Positions 25,192-33,750 of a DNA stretch of 64,000 nt are shown here, piece by piece. The position numbers and the translations under genes were made by a program. The notes under the pieces are model-generated. The model was not told where the DNA came from and did not search any database. It saw only the letters and a list, made by a program, of their open reading frames with translations. The DNA is from an uncultured Treponema sp. (GTDB taxonomy: Bacteria > Spirochaetota > Spirochaetia > Treponematales > Treponemataceae), in the NCBI GenBank assembly GCA_949299755.1, contig CASGBA010000002.1, positions 186,001-250,000 of the forward strand, in the 5' to 3' direction. The first letter of the stretch is position 1; every line of letters begins with the position of its first letter.

Positions 25192-25596
25192 TTATTTTTC
25201 GAGAGGGCCTGTCCAGCTGTTTATACCGCCTATTTCCACAATATTGGTATAGCCGGCTTGCGCAAGTTTTGAGGAAGCCTGTTTGCTCCGGTTACCGCTG
25301 CGGCAATACACAAAAATTTTCCCGGCTTTGCCCGGCAAAAGGGAAGAAACGGCCGCACCTGGATCCCCGCCTCCCTTTATTTCTTCATTGGGAAGAAGCA
25401 CAGCACCGGGAATATGACCGCTGTCATATTCTGCCTTTGTGCGCACATCAAGAAGGATAAAACCCTTTTCTGTCCGCATAAGTTTTTCCGCTTCTTCCAT
25501 AGAAATGCTCTTGAATCCGCCCTGAGCCTTTTGGGCGAAGCATCCCGGAAACATTAAAAGCGCACACACCACAAATGGCACGATTGATTTTCCCAT
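25192..25596 (-). CDS. exported rhodanese-domain protein
   Basis: A 134-residue single-domain rhodanese. The signal peptide ends near FPGC, which could be a relaxed spirochaetal lipobox. The domain has LLDVRTKAEYDSGHIPGAV and an active-site loop VYCRSGNRS with the catalytic cysteine, then a C-terminal GGINSW. Periplasmic rhodaneses bind or transfer sulfane sulfur. It precedes the esterase on the same strand. Confidence 0.85.
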   Translation of the reverse strand: MGKSIVPFVVCALLMFPGCFAQKAQGGFKSISMEEAEKLMRTEKGFILLDVRTKAEYDSGHIPGAVLLPNEEIKGGGDPGAAVSSLLPGKAGKIFVYCRSGNRSKQASSKLAQAGYTNIVEIGGINSWTGPLEK

Positions 25597-25722
25597 GCAA
25601 GTATCCCCCGGATATCACTGCTTTAACAAAATTCAAGCGTTATGCGAAAGTTTACCACATAGGAAGAGGAACGGACAAGTAAAAATTCAGGTAAAAAAAT
25701 AAAAGAAAACAGCCAAACCATC

Positions 25723-25762
25723 TTGATTCTTTTTATAGAAACATATATGATGTTTCTATAAA
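25723..25762 (+). promoter_or_regulatory. trpB2 promoter with 12-bp perfect palindrome
   Basis: TTGATT (25723-25728), a 17-base spacer and TATGAT (25746-25751). The -10 lies in the 7-base centre of a perfect inverted repeat TTTATAGAAACA / TGTTTCTATAAA (25732-25743, 25751-25762). A dimeric regulator bound there would cover the core promoter. The SD GGAGG follows at 25771. Confidence 0.6.
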
Positions 25763-25780
25763 CAATAACAGGAGGAACCA

Positions 25781-27166
25781 ATGAGTACCAAAGAAATCCC
25801 TTACAAAATCTATTTAAATGAAAATGAGATGCCCGAATATTGGTATAATGTCCGTGCAGACATGAAAAATAAACCCGCACCACTTTTGAATCCGGGAACC
25901 CATAAACCAATGACGGCGGAGGAACTGGAAGGCGTTTTTTGTTCAGAGCTGGTAAAACAGGAACTGGATGACACAAACCGCCGGATTCCGATTCCAAAGG
26001 AAATACGGGATTTTTACAAGATGTACAGGCCTTCTCCCCTTGTAAGGGCCTATTGCCTGGAGAAAAAACTGGATACACCGGCTAAAATTTACTATAAATT
26101 TGAAGGCAACAATACAAGTGGAAGCCACAAACTCAATTCTGCCATTGCACAGGCTTATTATGCAAAGGAACAGGGCTTAAAGGGAGTAACAACAGAAACC
26201 GGTGCCGGACAGTGGGGAACCGCCCTCTCAATGGCCTGCGCTTACCTGGGTCTTGACTGTAAAGTTTTTATGGTAAAATGTTCCTATGAACAAAAACCAT
26301 TCAGACGGGAAGTGATGCGTACTTACGGGGCGGACGTAACCCCATCGCCTTCCGATAAAACAGAAGTCGGACGGAAAATGCTTGCGGAATTCCCCGGAAC
26401 AACAGGAAGCCTTGGATGCGCCATTTCCGAAGCGGTTGAAGCCGCTGTCACCCAAAAAGGATACAGATATGTTCTGGGAAGCGTATTGTCCCAGGTTTTG
26501 CTCCATCAGTCAATAATAGGAATGGAATGCAAAACAGCCCTTGATAAATACGGAATCAAGCCGGACATCATCATCGGCTGCGCAGGCGGAGGATCGAATC
26601 TGGGAGGCCTCATTTCCCCGTTTATGGGGGAAAAACTACGGGGTGAACAGGATTACAGGATAATAGCGGTTGAACCCGCCTCCTGTCCCAGCCTTACCCG
26701 CGGTGTTTTTGCTTACGATTTTTGTGACACCGGAAAAGTTTGTCCTCTGGCAAAAATGTACACCCTGGGTTCATCATTCATTCCTTCGGCAAATCACGCC
26801 GGCGGCTTAAGATACCACGGAATGAGTTCCGTTCTGTCACAGCTCTACCACGATGGTTACATGGAAGCGATGACTGTGGAACAAACTGCGGTATTCAAAG
26901 CGGCGGAGGACTTTGCCCGGATAGAAGGTATACTGCCCGCCCCGGAATCCAGTCATGCGATTAAAGCCGCCATAGACGAGGCATTAAAATGCAAGGAAAC
27001 CGGTGAAGAAAAAACCATCCTGTTCGGACTGACAGGAACCGGCTACTTCGATATGCTCGCATACCAGTCTTTCAACGATGGTAAAATGGCGGATTATATT
27101 CCAAGCGATGCGGATTTAAAGAAGGGCTTTGACGGAATTCCAAAATTTCCCGGAAATGAATTCTAA
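25781..27166 (+). CDS. trpB: tryptophan synthase beta subunit-like, TrpB2 type
   Basis: A 461-residue PLP enzyme joining indole and serine to tryptophan. It is the TrpB2 type, longer than TrpB1 and usually not paired with a standard TrpA. PLP-lysine motif GSHKLNSAIAQAYYAKEQG, substrate-loop ETGAGQWG and the glycine-rich phosphate loop GCAGGGSNLGG are present. It stands alone with its own promoter and terminator; no other trp gene is nearby. It may salvage indole. GGAGG precedes the ATG. Confidence 0.92.
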   Translation: MSTKEIPYKIYLNENEMPEYWYNVRADMKNKPAPLLNPGTHKPMTAEELEGVFCSELVKQELDDTNRRIPIPKEIRDFYKMYRPSPLVRAYCLEKKLDTPAKIYYKFEGNNTSGSHKLNSAIAQAYYAKEQGLKGVTTETGAGQWGTALSMACAYLGLDCKVFMVKCSYEQKPFRREVMRTYGADVTPSPSDKTEVGRKMLAEFPGTTGSLGCAISEAVEAAVTQKGYRYVLGSVLSQVLLHQSIIGMECKTALDKYGIKPDIIIGCAGGGSNLGGLISPFMGEKLRGEQDYRIIAVEPASCPSLTRGVFAYDFCDTGKVCPLAKMYTLGSSFIPSANHAGGLRYHGMSSVLSQLYHDGYMEAMTVEQTAVFKAAEDFARIEGILPAPESSHAIKAAIDEALKCKETGEEKTILFGLTGTGYFDMLAYQSFNDGKMADYIPSDADLKKGFDGIPKFPGNEF

Positions 27167-27214
27167 GTGAACGTGCAGGGCTTGCCCTGACAAAAGGCTG
27201 AAATACCGGCCAAG

Positions 27215-27260
27215 GCCTGGGGATTCACCTTTAAAGGAAAGAATCTCCAGGCTTTTATTT
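27215..27260 (+). terminator. Rho-independent terminator of trpB2
   Basis: A 12-bp stem (GCCTGGGGATTC at 27215-27226, complement GAATCTCCAGGC at 27241-27252, one G-U pair), followed by TTTTATTTT. Confidence 0.75.
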
Positions 27261-27296
27261 TCGGCTCCCTTTGTTTTACGTCCGAGGGAACAAACA

Positions 27297-27326
27297 TTTA
27301 CATCACCATTGTTTTAAGCTTATAAT
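27297..27326 (+). promoter_or_regulatory. promoter of the flavin reductase family gene
   Basis: TTTACA (27297-27302), an 18-base spacer and a perfect TATAAT (27321-27326). The transcript would begin with a small hairpin GCCGG-TTCA-CCGGC (27333-27346) directly before an AAGGAGG SD, likely a 5' stabilising hairpin. Confidence 0.6.
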
Positions 27327-27359
27327 ACAAAAGCCGGTTCACCGGCAAGGAGGTTATCC

Positions 27360-27920
27360 ATGAAAAAAAGCTTCGGTCCCAAACCTTATATTTACCCTCA
27401 GCCTGTATTAATCATCGCCACATATAACGAGGACGGTACAGCCAACGCAATGAATGCCGCCTGGGGTGGTGTGTGTGACTACTCCAAGATTTCCATGATA
27501 CTGGATAAAAATCATAAAACCGTTAAAAACATTTTAAAGCGGAAGGCTTTCACGGTAAGCATAGCTGACCTACCACGGATGATACAGGCTGATTATTTCG
27601 GAATTGCCTCCGGGAACGATACGCCGGACAAGGTGAAAAAAGCGGGCCTGTCATATACAAAGAGTTCCATGGTGGATGCTCCTGTCATAGAAGAGTTCCC
27701 CCTTACTCTGGAATGTGAATTAATCAGTTACGATGAAAAAACAGAAAGGGTTATAGGAGAAGTGGTTAACACATTAATCGATGAAACAATACTCACCGAT
27801 GACAAAGTCGACTTGAATAAATTCAAACCGATTACTTTTGATTCCGTAAACCACCACTATGTAAGTCTTGGGGAAAAGGAGGGAAACGCTTTCAGCGACG
27901 GAAAAAAATTAGCAGAGTGA
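27360..27920 (+). CDS. flavin reductase family (FMN-binding split barrel) protein
   Basis: A 186-residue protein with the split-barrel flavin reductase pattern: PVLIIATYNEDGTANAMNAAWGG near the N-terminus, MILDKNHKTVKNI and the later FTVSIAD. Such proteins bind FMN; some reduce flavin with NAD(P)H and others act as flavoredoxins. Strong promoter and SD, single-gene transcript. The physiological partner is unknown. Confidence 0.85.
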   Translation: MKKSFGPKPYIYPQPVLIIATYNEDGTANAMNAAWGGVCDYSKISMILDKNHKTVKNILKRKAFTVSIADLPRMIQADYFGIASGNDTPDKVKKAGLSYTKSSMVDAPVIEEFPLTLECELISYDEKTERVIGEVVNTLIDETILTDDKVDLNKFKPITFDSVNHHYVSLGEKEGNAFSDGKKLAE

Positions 27921-27946
27921 TACCCGGCTACATAAAAGTCCTGCTC

Positions 27947-28022
27947 ATGGGTGGAACAGAGGGATTAAGCCATGAAATCCTGGAAACGAATTTAAAATTC
28001 TGCATCCCGCTGTTCCGTCCAT
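27947..28022. repeat. long imperfect inverted repeat between convergent genes
   Basis: Arms 27947-27965 and 28004-28022 form a ~19-bp stem (core GGAACAGAGGGAT against ATCCCGCTGTTCC, one A-G mismatch and two G-U wobbles) around a 38-base loop. Short direct repeats CATAAAAG (27931 and 28020) lie at its edges. It fills the gap between the flavin reductase gene and the convergent gene at 28041. Confidence 0.5.
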
Positions 28023-28040
28023 AAAAGGCATGACAGGATT

Positions 28041-28532
28041 TTACATTTTGAAAGTTTCATTCAACACATTAAAATTACGCTTTATGACAGCCAAATCATC
28101 AGGATGGACTTTTATCTGGAACATTGTATCCGGAACCATGCCCATTTGCATAAGGGCATCAGCTGTCTGGGGATCAGCCTCATATTCCTGAAGCGCCAAC
28201 GCATAGGCATAGCCCAAGGAAATCACTTCAATTTTTTTCATTCTGGAAGGACCGGAAAGACCATATTTATCCAACATATTTTCAACATCATTTTTTACTT
28301 GGCTGTCATCGGTCATCAAAAGATTGCTGTCGGCATCATAATCAAGAAGATCGTAATTCTCCATTTCGACTAAAATCGCTTCGTGATTTTTACAGAAATT
28401 TTTAATATCATCGTCCGTGATTCCCACACACTCAACTATCTCCCCGGAATCAGCGGAATCAGAAGGCGTTTGTGCGAATCCACCGACACAGAAAATAAAC
28501 GTCAAGATAGTAAAAAAACAAAGGCGCTTCAT
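28041..28532 (-). CDS. hypothetical exported protein
   Basis: A 163-residue protein with a signal peptide (KRLCFFTILTFIFCVGGFAQ). The mature part is acidic and helical (VENMLDKYGL, YAYALALQEYEADPQ) with two cysteines near the N-terminus. No family recognised. It follows another unknown gene by about 140 bases that carry an AT-rich inverted repeat. GGAGAG precedes the ATG. Confidence 0.65.
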   Translation of the reverse strand: MKRLCFFTILTFIFCVGGFAQTPSDSADSGEIVECVGITDDDIKNFCKNHEAILVEMENYDLLDYDADSNLLMTDDSQVKNDVENMLDKYGLSGPSRMKKIEVISLGYAYALALQEYEADPQTADALMQMGMVPDTMFQIKVHPDDLAVIKRNFNVLNETFKM

Positions 28533-28579
28533 TCAATCTCTCCTTTTAAATTAAAACACACATTGTTCTAAAAAATTAC

Positions 28580-28621
28580 CATATAATTGATGAATATTCT
28601 ATATTATTATTCAATTATATG
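28580..28621. repeat. AT-rich perfect inverted repeat
   Basis: Perfect 11-base arms CATATAATTGA (28580-28590) and TCAATTATATG (28611-28621) with a 20-base AT-rich spacer. On the minus strand it is followed by GTAATTTTTT, so it can terminate the upstream gene; it could also serve the promoter of the downstream exported-protein gene. Confidence 0.45.
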
Positions 28622-28673
28622 AGTATAAACAAAAAGACTTCTGTCCTCAAGTCCCGGGATAAAATTGTTTTAT

Positions 28674-29093
28674 CTACGTCAAAATTCCCCTGCTTACAAA
28701 AACGGACATAATTTCAGAAAGAACCTGCATATCCATGGAGACTGATTCTGCGGAAACGGCCTCCTTCAACTCATTCCAATCTTCCTGTGAAAAATCCATG
28801 TTGTCTTCAAAACAACCTGTGAAAAGAGCCAACACATTCCCCATCCACCGGACAGCTTCTTCATTTTGTTCACTTGTTGCCTTTCCAGACAAAAACGGAT
28901 TCCCATACTTTTCCTCCCAATAACCGCAAAGCTCCGCTGCCAATTCATTTGTGATGCCTGGACACCGGGATAAATCCCTTGTAAAAAGATTCATCAGTTT
29001 GGAATGGGCTTCATTTAATGTTGCAGAATCCTTTTTGTAAGTACTACTGAGAATTCCGGAAATATCGGAAAAAAATTTATCAATGTTTGTCAT
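28674..29093 (-). CDS. hypothetical cytoplasmic protein
   Basis: A 139-residue helical, acidic protein with no signal or membrane segment and no recognised family. It contains a CPGITNELAAELCGYWEEKYG segment in the middle and a C-terminal DMQVLSEIMSVF. It is divergent from the FMN dehydrogenase gene; a perfect 10-bp palindrome ACTTGCAAGT (29115-29124) lies between the two starts. Confidence 0.55.
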   Translation of the reverse strand: MTNIDKFFSDISGILSSTYKKDSATLNEAHSKLMNLFTRDLSRCPGITNELAAELCGYWEEKYGNPFLSGKATSEQNEEAVRWMGNVLALFTGCFEDNMDFSQEDWNELKEAVSAESVSMDMQVLSEIMSVFVSRGILT

Positions 29094-29176
29094 AGATCAA
29101 TATGATAACAAATAACTTGCAAGTTTCATAGAGGAAGTATATTCTTGCAGTGTGATTTTCAATCCGGAGACAGAGG

Positions 29177-30082
29177 ATGGACAACAGTTATAAAGAATCC
29201 AAGATGAAAAACCCGGACGCCAAGTGCAGGTTCTGTCCCTGTTGCAACGGAAAGGCTTGCACCGGGGAACTTCCCGGAATGGGCGGGGTTTACGGGAATT
29301 CAAACTTCGTGGCCAATTATGAGGGGTGGGAGACAGCATCAAAAAACGGAGAAAATGACAGAGGGCTTTTCCCGGAAATATGGCTCGCACCCATGACCGG
29401 GGCTGTGGAGAATATAGGCTACCATTCCGAAAGGGACTATTATTTTGACATGATAAAAGCCTGTTCCCTGGCGGGAATAAATATTTCCATCGGTGACGGC
29501 GTGCCTGATGAAAAACTTCTGTTCGGTCTGGAAGCGATGGAAAGAGAAAACGTTAAAGGCGGGGTTTTCATAAAACCGTACAGCGATGAAAAAATATTTG
29601 AACGTATGGAAAAAGCTGGGAACAGGGCGACCCTCATAGGAATAGACATTGACGCATATTCAATCATCACAATGCGCAACCTGGCCAAGCTGGAAAAGAA
29701 AACCGCGGCTTCGCTGAAAAGGATACAGGAAAAAGTCCATGAATCCGGTCTACCTTTTGCTGTCAAGGGAATTTTCTTTCCGGAGGAGAAGGAGTTACTG
29801 GAAGAGCTTAACCCTGACATCGCTGTGATATCCAATCACGGCGGAAGAGTTGAAACACGGAAAGGCTCCACTGCGGATTTTCTCGCCGCATACGCAAAAG
29901 AGTTCGCACCATTATGCGGGGAATTGTGGGTTGACGGAGGTTTGAGGACCACTTCACATTTAAAAGCCGCCGTCGGGCTCGGGGCTAAAGCCGTGATGAT
30001 AGGAAGACCTTTTGTTTCAGCCCTTATGTCGGGAGGGACGGAGGCTGTAAAAAAAACGGCGGAAGAATTAAACGGAGGTTAA
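29177..30082 (+). CDS. FMN-dependent alpha-hydroxy-acid dehydrogenase family protein
   Basis: A 301-residue TIM-barrel flavoprotein related to lactate dehydrogenase LldD and glycolate oxidase, with C-terminal motifs ISNHGGR, VDGGLR and KAVMIGRPF that bind FMN and substrate. Unusual are the N-terminal ~30 residues, with five cysteines in KCRFCPCCNGKAC, which could hold an Fe-S cluster. Shorter than the usual ~350-residue members. It is followed 16 bases later by endonuclease III, probably in one transcript. Confidence 0.82.
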   Translation: MDNSYKESKMKNPDAKCRFCPCCNGKACTGELPGMGGVYGNSNFVANYEGWETASKNGENDRGLFPEIWLAPMTGAVENIGYHSERDYYFDMIKACSLAGINISIGDGVPDEKLLFGLEAMERENVKGGVFIKPYSDEKIFERMEKAGNRATLIGIDIDAYSIITMRNLAKLEKKTAASLKRIQEKVHESGLPFAVKGIFFPEEKELLEELNPDIAVISNHGGRVETRKGSTADFLAAYAKEFAPLCGELWVDGGLRTTSHLKAAVGLGAKAVMIGRPFVSALMSGGTEAVKKTAEELNGG

Positions 30083-30110
30083 AAATAACCTACAGGGAAT
30101 GAGGTGGACT

Positions 30111-30821
30111 ATGGCAGATGGAAAAAAACAAAACAGAAAAGAAAAAACAGTAAATAAAAAACCGGAAGATTTTGTAAAAGTCGATACAAAAGCAATCCGT
30201 AAAATTTTCGAAATCCTTTCAAAAAATTGCCCGGAACCAAAAACAGAGCTTAAAAGCGTAAACACATACACACTTCTTGTGGCGGTTATGCTTTCCGCAC
30301 AAATGACTGACAAAGGTGTTAACAAAGCCACACCGGAACTTTTTGCAATTGCTGATAGTCCGGAGAAAATGACAGCGCTGGGGGAAGAAAAATTAAAGGG
30401 TTATATAAGCTCCGTCAATTTATATCCAACCAAGGCAAAAAGAATTATAGAAACATCTAAAATATTGACGGAGCGGTTCGGCGGCGAGGTACCTTCAACC
30501 CGCGAGGATTTGGAAAGCCTTCCCGGCGTTGGAAGAAAGACGGCAAACGTCATTTTAAATTGCGCCTTTGGTAAACCGGTTATGCCCGTTGACACGCATA
30601 TCCTGCGGGTTTCTTACAGGCTTGGGCTGAGTGAAAACAGGACGCCCCGGGGAGTTGAGGAAGACTTAATGAAAATAATCCCGGAAAAATATTTGAAAGA
30701 CGCACACCATCTTCTTCTTCTCCACGGAAGGTATGTATGCACGGCAAGGACGCAAAAATGTGAAACTTGTATTCTTTGTTCGGTATGCCCAAAGAATCAG
30801 GAACCCAAAGAAACAAAATAA
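30111..30821 (+). CDS. nth: endonuclease III
   Basis: A 236-residue DNA glycosylase/AP lyase for oxidised pyrimidines. The helix-hairpin-helix LPGVGRKTANVIL contains the catalytic lysine, and PVDTHILRV supplies the aspartate. The C-terminal [4Fe-4S] motif C-x6-C-x2-C-x5-C is complete (CTARTQKCETC...). The N-terminal ~25 residues form a Lys-rich extension. ATG 30111 is preferred because a GAGGTGG SD precedes it; the ATG at 30099 would contain that SD. Confidence 0.94.
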   Translation: MADGKKQNRKEKTVNKKPEDFVKVDTKAIRKIFEILSKNCPEPKTELKSVNTYTLLVAVMLSAQMTDKGVNKATPELFAIADSPEKMTALGEEKLKGYISSVNLYPTKAKRIIETSKILTERFGGEVPSTREDLESLPGVGRKTANVILNCAFGKPVMPVDTHILRVSYRLGLSENRTPRGVEEDLMKIIPEKYLKDAHHLLLLHGRYVCTARTQKCETCILCSVCPKNQEPKETK

Positions 30822-30841
30822 AAACACCGATACCGAAAGCA

Positions 30842-32239
30842 TTAAGCTGGATTACTGTTGTCAGTCAATTTTGTCAGATTCCTTACCCACCGTTCTTTTT
30901 TGAGCTGCCACATTGCTATTCCGACTTTTACGAAATCAGTTATTTTAACAATCGCGTACATCTCCACGGGACCGAGATCCGTAAATACCGCCAAAAGGAA
31001 AATGCCCGGTAAAAACAGGGTGGAATTGATGCTCAAATCAACCCAGGCTCCCATAACCGCATCGCCTCCGGATCTAGCCACCGCAAACTGGGCATTTAAA
31101 TATGACCATACAGGCAGATAAACACTTATGACAAATATCATCATCCGGCACACGCTCCGGGCATTTTCCGACAGGTTTCCGAAAACGAGGGGGATAAGGA
31201 CGGTGGAGCACATTTCCAGGAGACAAATCCCGAACCCGAAAACCAAGCTGCCGTTTTGTATCCACCGTGCCTCCGCCTTCGCTTCCTTCAATTCATTGCG
31301 GCCAAGCCTTCCGCCCACCAATACTCCCGTGGCGGTATGTATGCCGTTAAAGGAAATCATGAAAATATTCGCAATGGCCCAAGCGGCGGAAAGACCGGAG
31401 ACAATCCCTGCACCGCCACGTCCATAATAAACAGCAGTCATAATTGTTTCAGTCACAGCCCAGGATAATTCCGAAATTAAAATCAAACCGGATTTTTTCA
31501 GTATTTTGAAGAACAAACTGAAATTCATTTGGAATATGGTTGAAATCTTTATAAAAAAACCGGGCTTTGTTTTTATAATAAAAACAATGAAAGCAACAAG
31601 CTCCACAACCCGGGCTATGATTGTCGCAATGGCGGCTCCGCATATTTCCAGACGTGGTGCCCCGAAATTCCCGTAAATAAAAACCCAGTTAAAAAAAGTA
31701 TTGACTCCGGTGGCACAAATTGAAATTACCAGAGGAGCAAAAACACTTCCTATTTCCCGGAGGGAAGAGGCAATCGCAGTGGAAATAATTATGGGGATGA
31801 AGGTGAGGGTCATAAGCTTAAAATACGGAACACCTTCGACGATAATCTCTTCTTTCTGGATGTTTTTATTCAGAATCAAACCAAGCAATTCATCAGGAAA
31901 AACAAGGGCACATACCAACATTATAAGCACAAGAAATGAGCCCACAAAAATCTTAAACCTGAAAACCTGTCCCATTCCTTTGGAATCCCCGGCTCCATTA
32001 AACTGGGACATGAATATCCCGCCGGCAATCATCGCTGTGTTCAGGGCGACAAAAAAGATGAACATGAATTGGTTTGTTACATTTACACCGCTCATTTTAA
32101 GGTCGCCCAAACCTGCGACCATGAAATTATCCACCAAGGATACCAAGGTTTGCATCAAACCTTGGAACATTACAGGAACGGCGATTAGAACCGCTTTCTT
32201 GTAAAAGGAAAGCGGGCCGAAATGTCCGTAGGGTTTCAT
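30842..32239 (-). CDS. MATE family efflux transporter
   Basis: A 465-residue protein with about twelve membrane segments and the MATE pattern: PVMFQGLMQTLVSLVDNFMVAGLG at the start (TM1) and a repeat in the second half (FNGIHTATGVLVGGRLG). It exports cationic drugs or metabolites in exchange for Na+ or H+. AAGGA precedes the ATG. It lies 14 bases downstream of argA on the same strand and may be co-transcribed. Confidence 0.9.
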   Translation of the reverse strand: MKPYGHFGPLSFYKKAVLIAVPVMFQGLMQTLVSLVDNFMVAGLGDLKMSGVNVTNQFMFIFFVALNTAMIAGGIFMSQFNGAGDSKGMGQVFRFKIFVGSFLVLIMLVCALVFPDELLGLILNKNIQKEEIIVEGVPYFKLMTLTFIPIIISTAIASSLREIGSVFAPLVISICATGVNTFFNWVFIYGNFGAPRLEICGAAIATIIARVVELVAFIVFIIKTKPGFFIKISTIFQMNFSLFFKILKKSGLILISELSWAVTETIMTAVYYGRGGAGIVSGLSAAWAIANIFMISFNGIHTATGVLVGGRLGRNELKEAKAEARWIQNGSLVFGFGICLLEMCSTVLIPLVFGNLSENARSVCRMMIFVISVYLPVWSYLNAQFAVARSGGDAVMGAWVDLSINSTLFLPGIFLLAVFTDLGPVEMYAIVKITDFVKVGIAMWQLKKERWVRNLTKLTDNSNPA

Positions 32240-32253
32240 TCTTTTTCCTTAGT

Positions 32254-33576
32254 TTATTTGAGAGGAAGAATTAAAATCCTTGAGCCTCTGGCAGGATCCA
32301 TCTTCCGGAGTCTTTCTTCCGGCAGATTTTCTTTTCCTGCGGATTTGAATCCGAATCTTTCAAACCAGTCGGAAGCCTGGGTTGTCAGCACAAACACAAA
32401 ATCATAACCGGTATGCTCTGCCTCACTGATAAGCCGACGCATCAAAGCGGGACCAATCCCCGAATTGGAATAAGAATCGTCAACAGCTACAGCTGCAATT
32501 TCAGCGCAGGAATGGTTCTGATAAGGCTTTAAGGCCGCACAGGCACGTATTCCGCCGTCAACTTCATACACGGTAAACAAGTCAGCCTGTCCTTTTATTT
32601 CTTCTTCGGTTCTGGGAATAAGTATGCCGGCTTCGATAAACGGATGCATGAGGGAAAGGACAGCAGGAACATCGCTTTGTGTCATGGAGCGGAAGTTTCC
32701 GTAATTGCTGCGGTATATCATGGTTCCGGAACCAATCTCGGAAAAAATTTCTCCGGGGATAGCACCGTCTTCATCACCATTCAAAATATGGGCTCTGGAA
32801 ACACCGTTGAGACAGGCATCCCTTCCCTTCCGCAAAAGAAAAGCTAGCTTTGAATTGTCTTTGGCCGAATCAAGTTTATTCTCCGAAATGAATGTTTCGA
32901 TATCATCCACGGAAATAGCCGCTATTTTCTTTTCCGGTGAAATCACGGAATTTTCCGGAGCTGACAAAAGTTCAGCTGAAACAGACAAGTCCTTTTCCAG
33001 AAAAAACAGTTTGTCCGCATGAAGGAGTTTTGCCGTCTCCGCGGCCAAATCGATGGAAGATATGTTGTATGCCTTTCCGACAGCAGTCCATCCGACACAG
33101 GGTATTATGGGAATAAACCCGTCATCGATAGCCCTCCTCAAAGGCTCAATGTCTATGCGGGTTATAAGTCCGGCGCTTCCGAAATCCACACCGTTTATAA
33201 CCCCTTTGCCTCTGGCAGACACCCAGTTACCGATAACGCCATGAAGCCTTTCCGCGGCAAGCCGTGACATAATCCGGTTGGACACATCAAAGGCAGCCAT
33301 CTTTATAAAATCCATGCCTTCGTTGTCTGTTATGCGGATGCCGTTTTCAAATTTCCATTTTACCTTGTAAGAATCCAAAACCCGGGATATCATCATTTTT
33401 GCGCCGGGAACAATCACTATTTTTATCCCCGTTTCATAAAGAAGGGCCAGATCATGGATATGACCGGCAAAAAAAGGAGAATCCAAAAGACCGTCATCAA
33501 TTTGAATTACAACGGTGGAGTTCTTGAACTGTTTTATATACCTGATTGCATCCCTAATCATTTCTGTTTTTGTCAT
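32254..33576 (-). CDS. argA: N-acetylglutamate synthase (ArgA type)
   Basis: A 440-residue protein combining an amino-acid-kinase fold (VVIQIDDGLLD, KIVIVPGAKMMI, PIIPCVGWTAVG) with a C-terminal GNAT acetyltransferase domain (AEIAAVAVDDSYSNSGIGPALM). This is the classical ArgA layout for the first step of arginine synthesis, acetylating glutamate. The kinase part acts as the regulatory domain. No other arg gene is in the window. Confidence 0.9.
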   Translation of the reverse strand: MTKTEMIRDAIRYIKQFKNSTVVIQIDDGLLDSPFFAGHIHDLALLYETGIKIVIVPGAKMMISRVLDSYKVKWKFENGIRITDNEGMDFIKMAAFDVSNRIMSRLAAERLHGVIGNWVSARGKGVINGVDFGSAGLITRIDIEPLRRAIDDGFIPIIPCVGWTAVGKAYNISSIDLAAETAKLLHADKLFFLEKDLSVSAELLSAPENSVISPEKKIAAISVDDIETFISENKLDSAKDNSKLAFLLRKGRDACLNGVSRAHILNGDEDGAIPGEIFSEIGSGTMIYRSNYGNFRSMTQSDVPAVLSLMHPFIEAGILIPRTEEEIKGQADLFTVYEVDGGIRACAALKPYQNHSCAEIAAVAVDDSYSNSGIGPALMRRLISEAEHTGYDFVFVLTTQASDWFERFGFKSAGKENLPEERLRKMDPARGSRILILPLK

Positions 33577-33750
33577 AACAATTACCCCGAATATATAAGC
33601 CGGTATATTCTTATATCTTTTTGATTTTAAAATGTCAAATTCTTTCAGCTCTTTTCAATGTCCTTCTAACCGTTGAAATTTTAATGAAAATCATGCACAC
33701 TCCTTCCGGTAAAAGTCTCGGTCTCAAAATACCTGTTTTAAGGAGTCCCC

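Noticed and set aside
30842-33576. argA and MATE gene as a resistance island
   Set aside because: Both look like ordinary chromosomal genes with no mobility genes, repeats or att-like sites around them.
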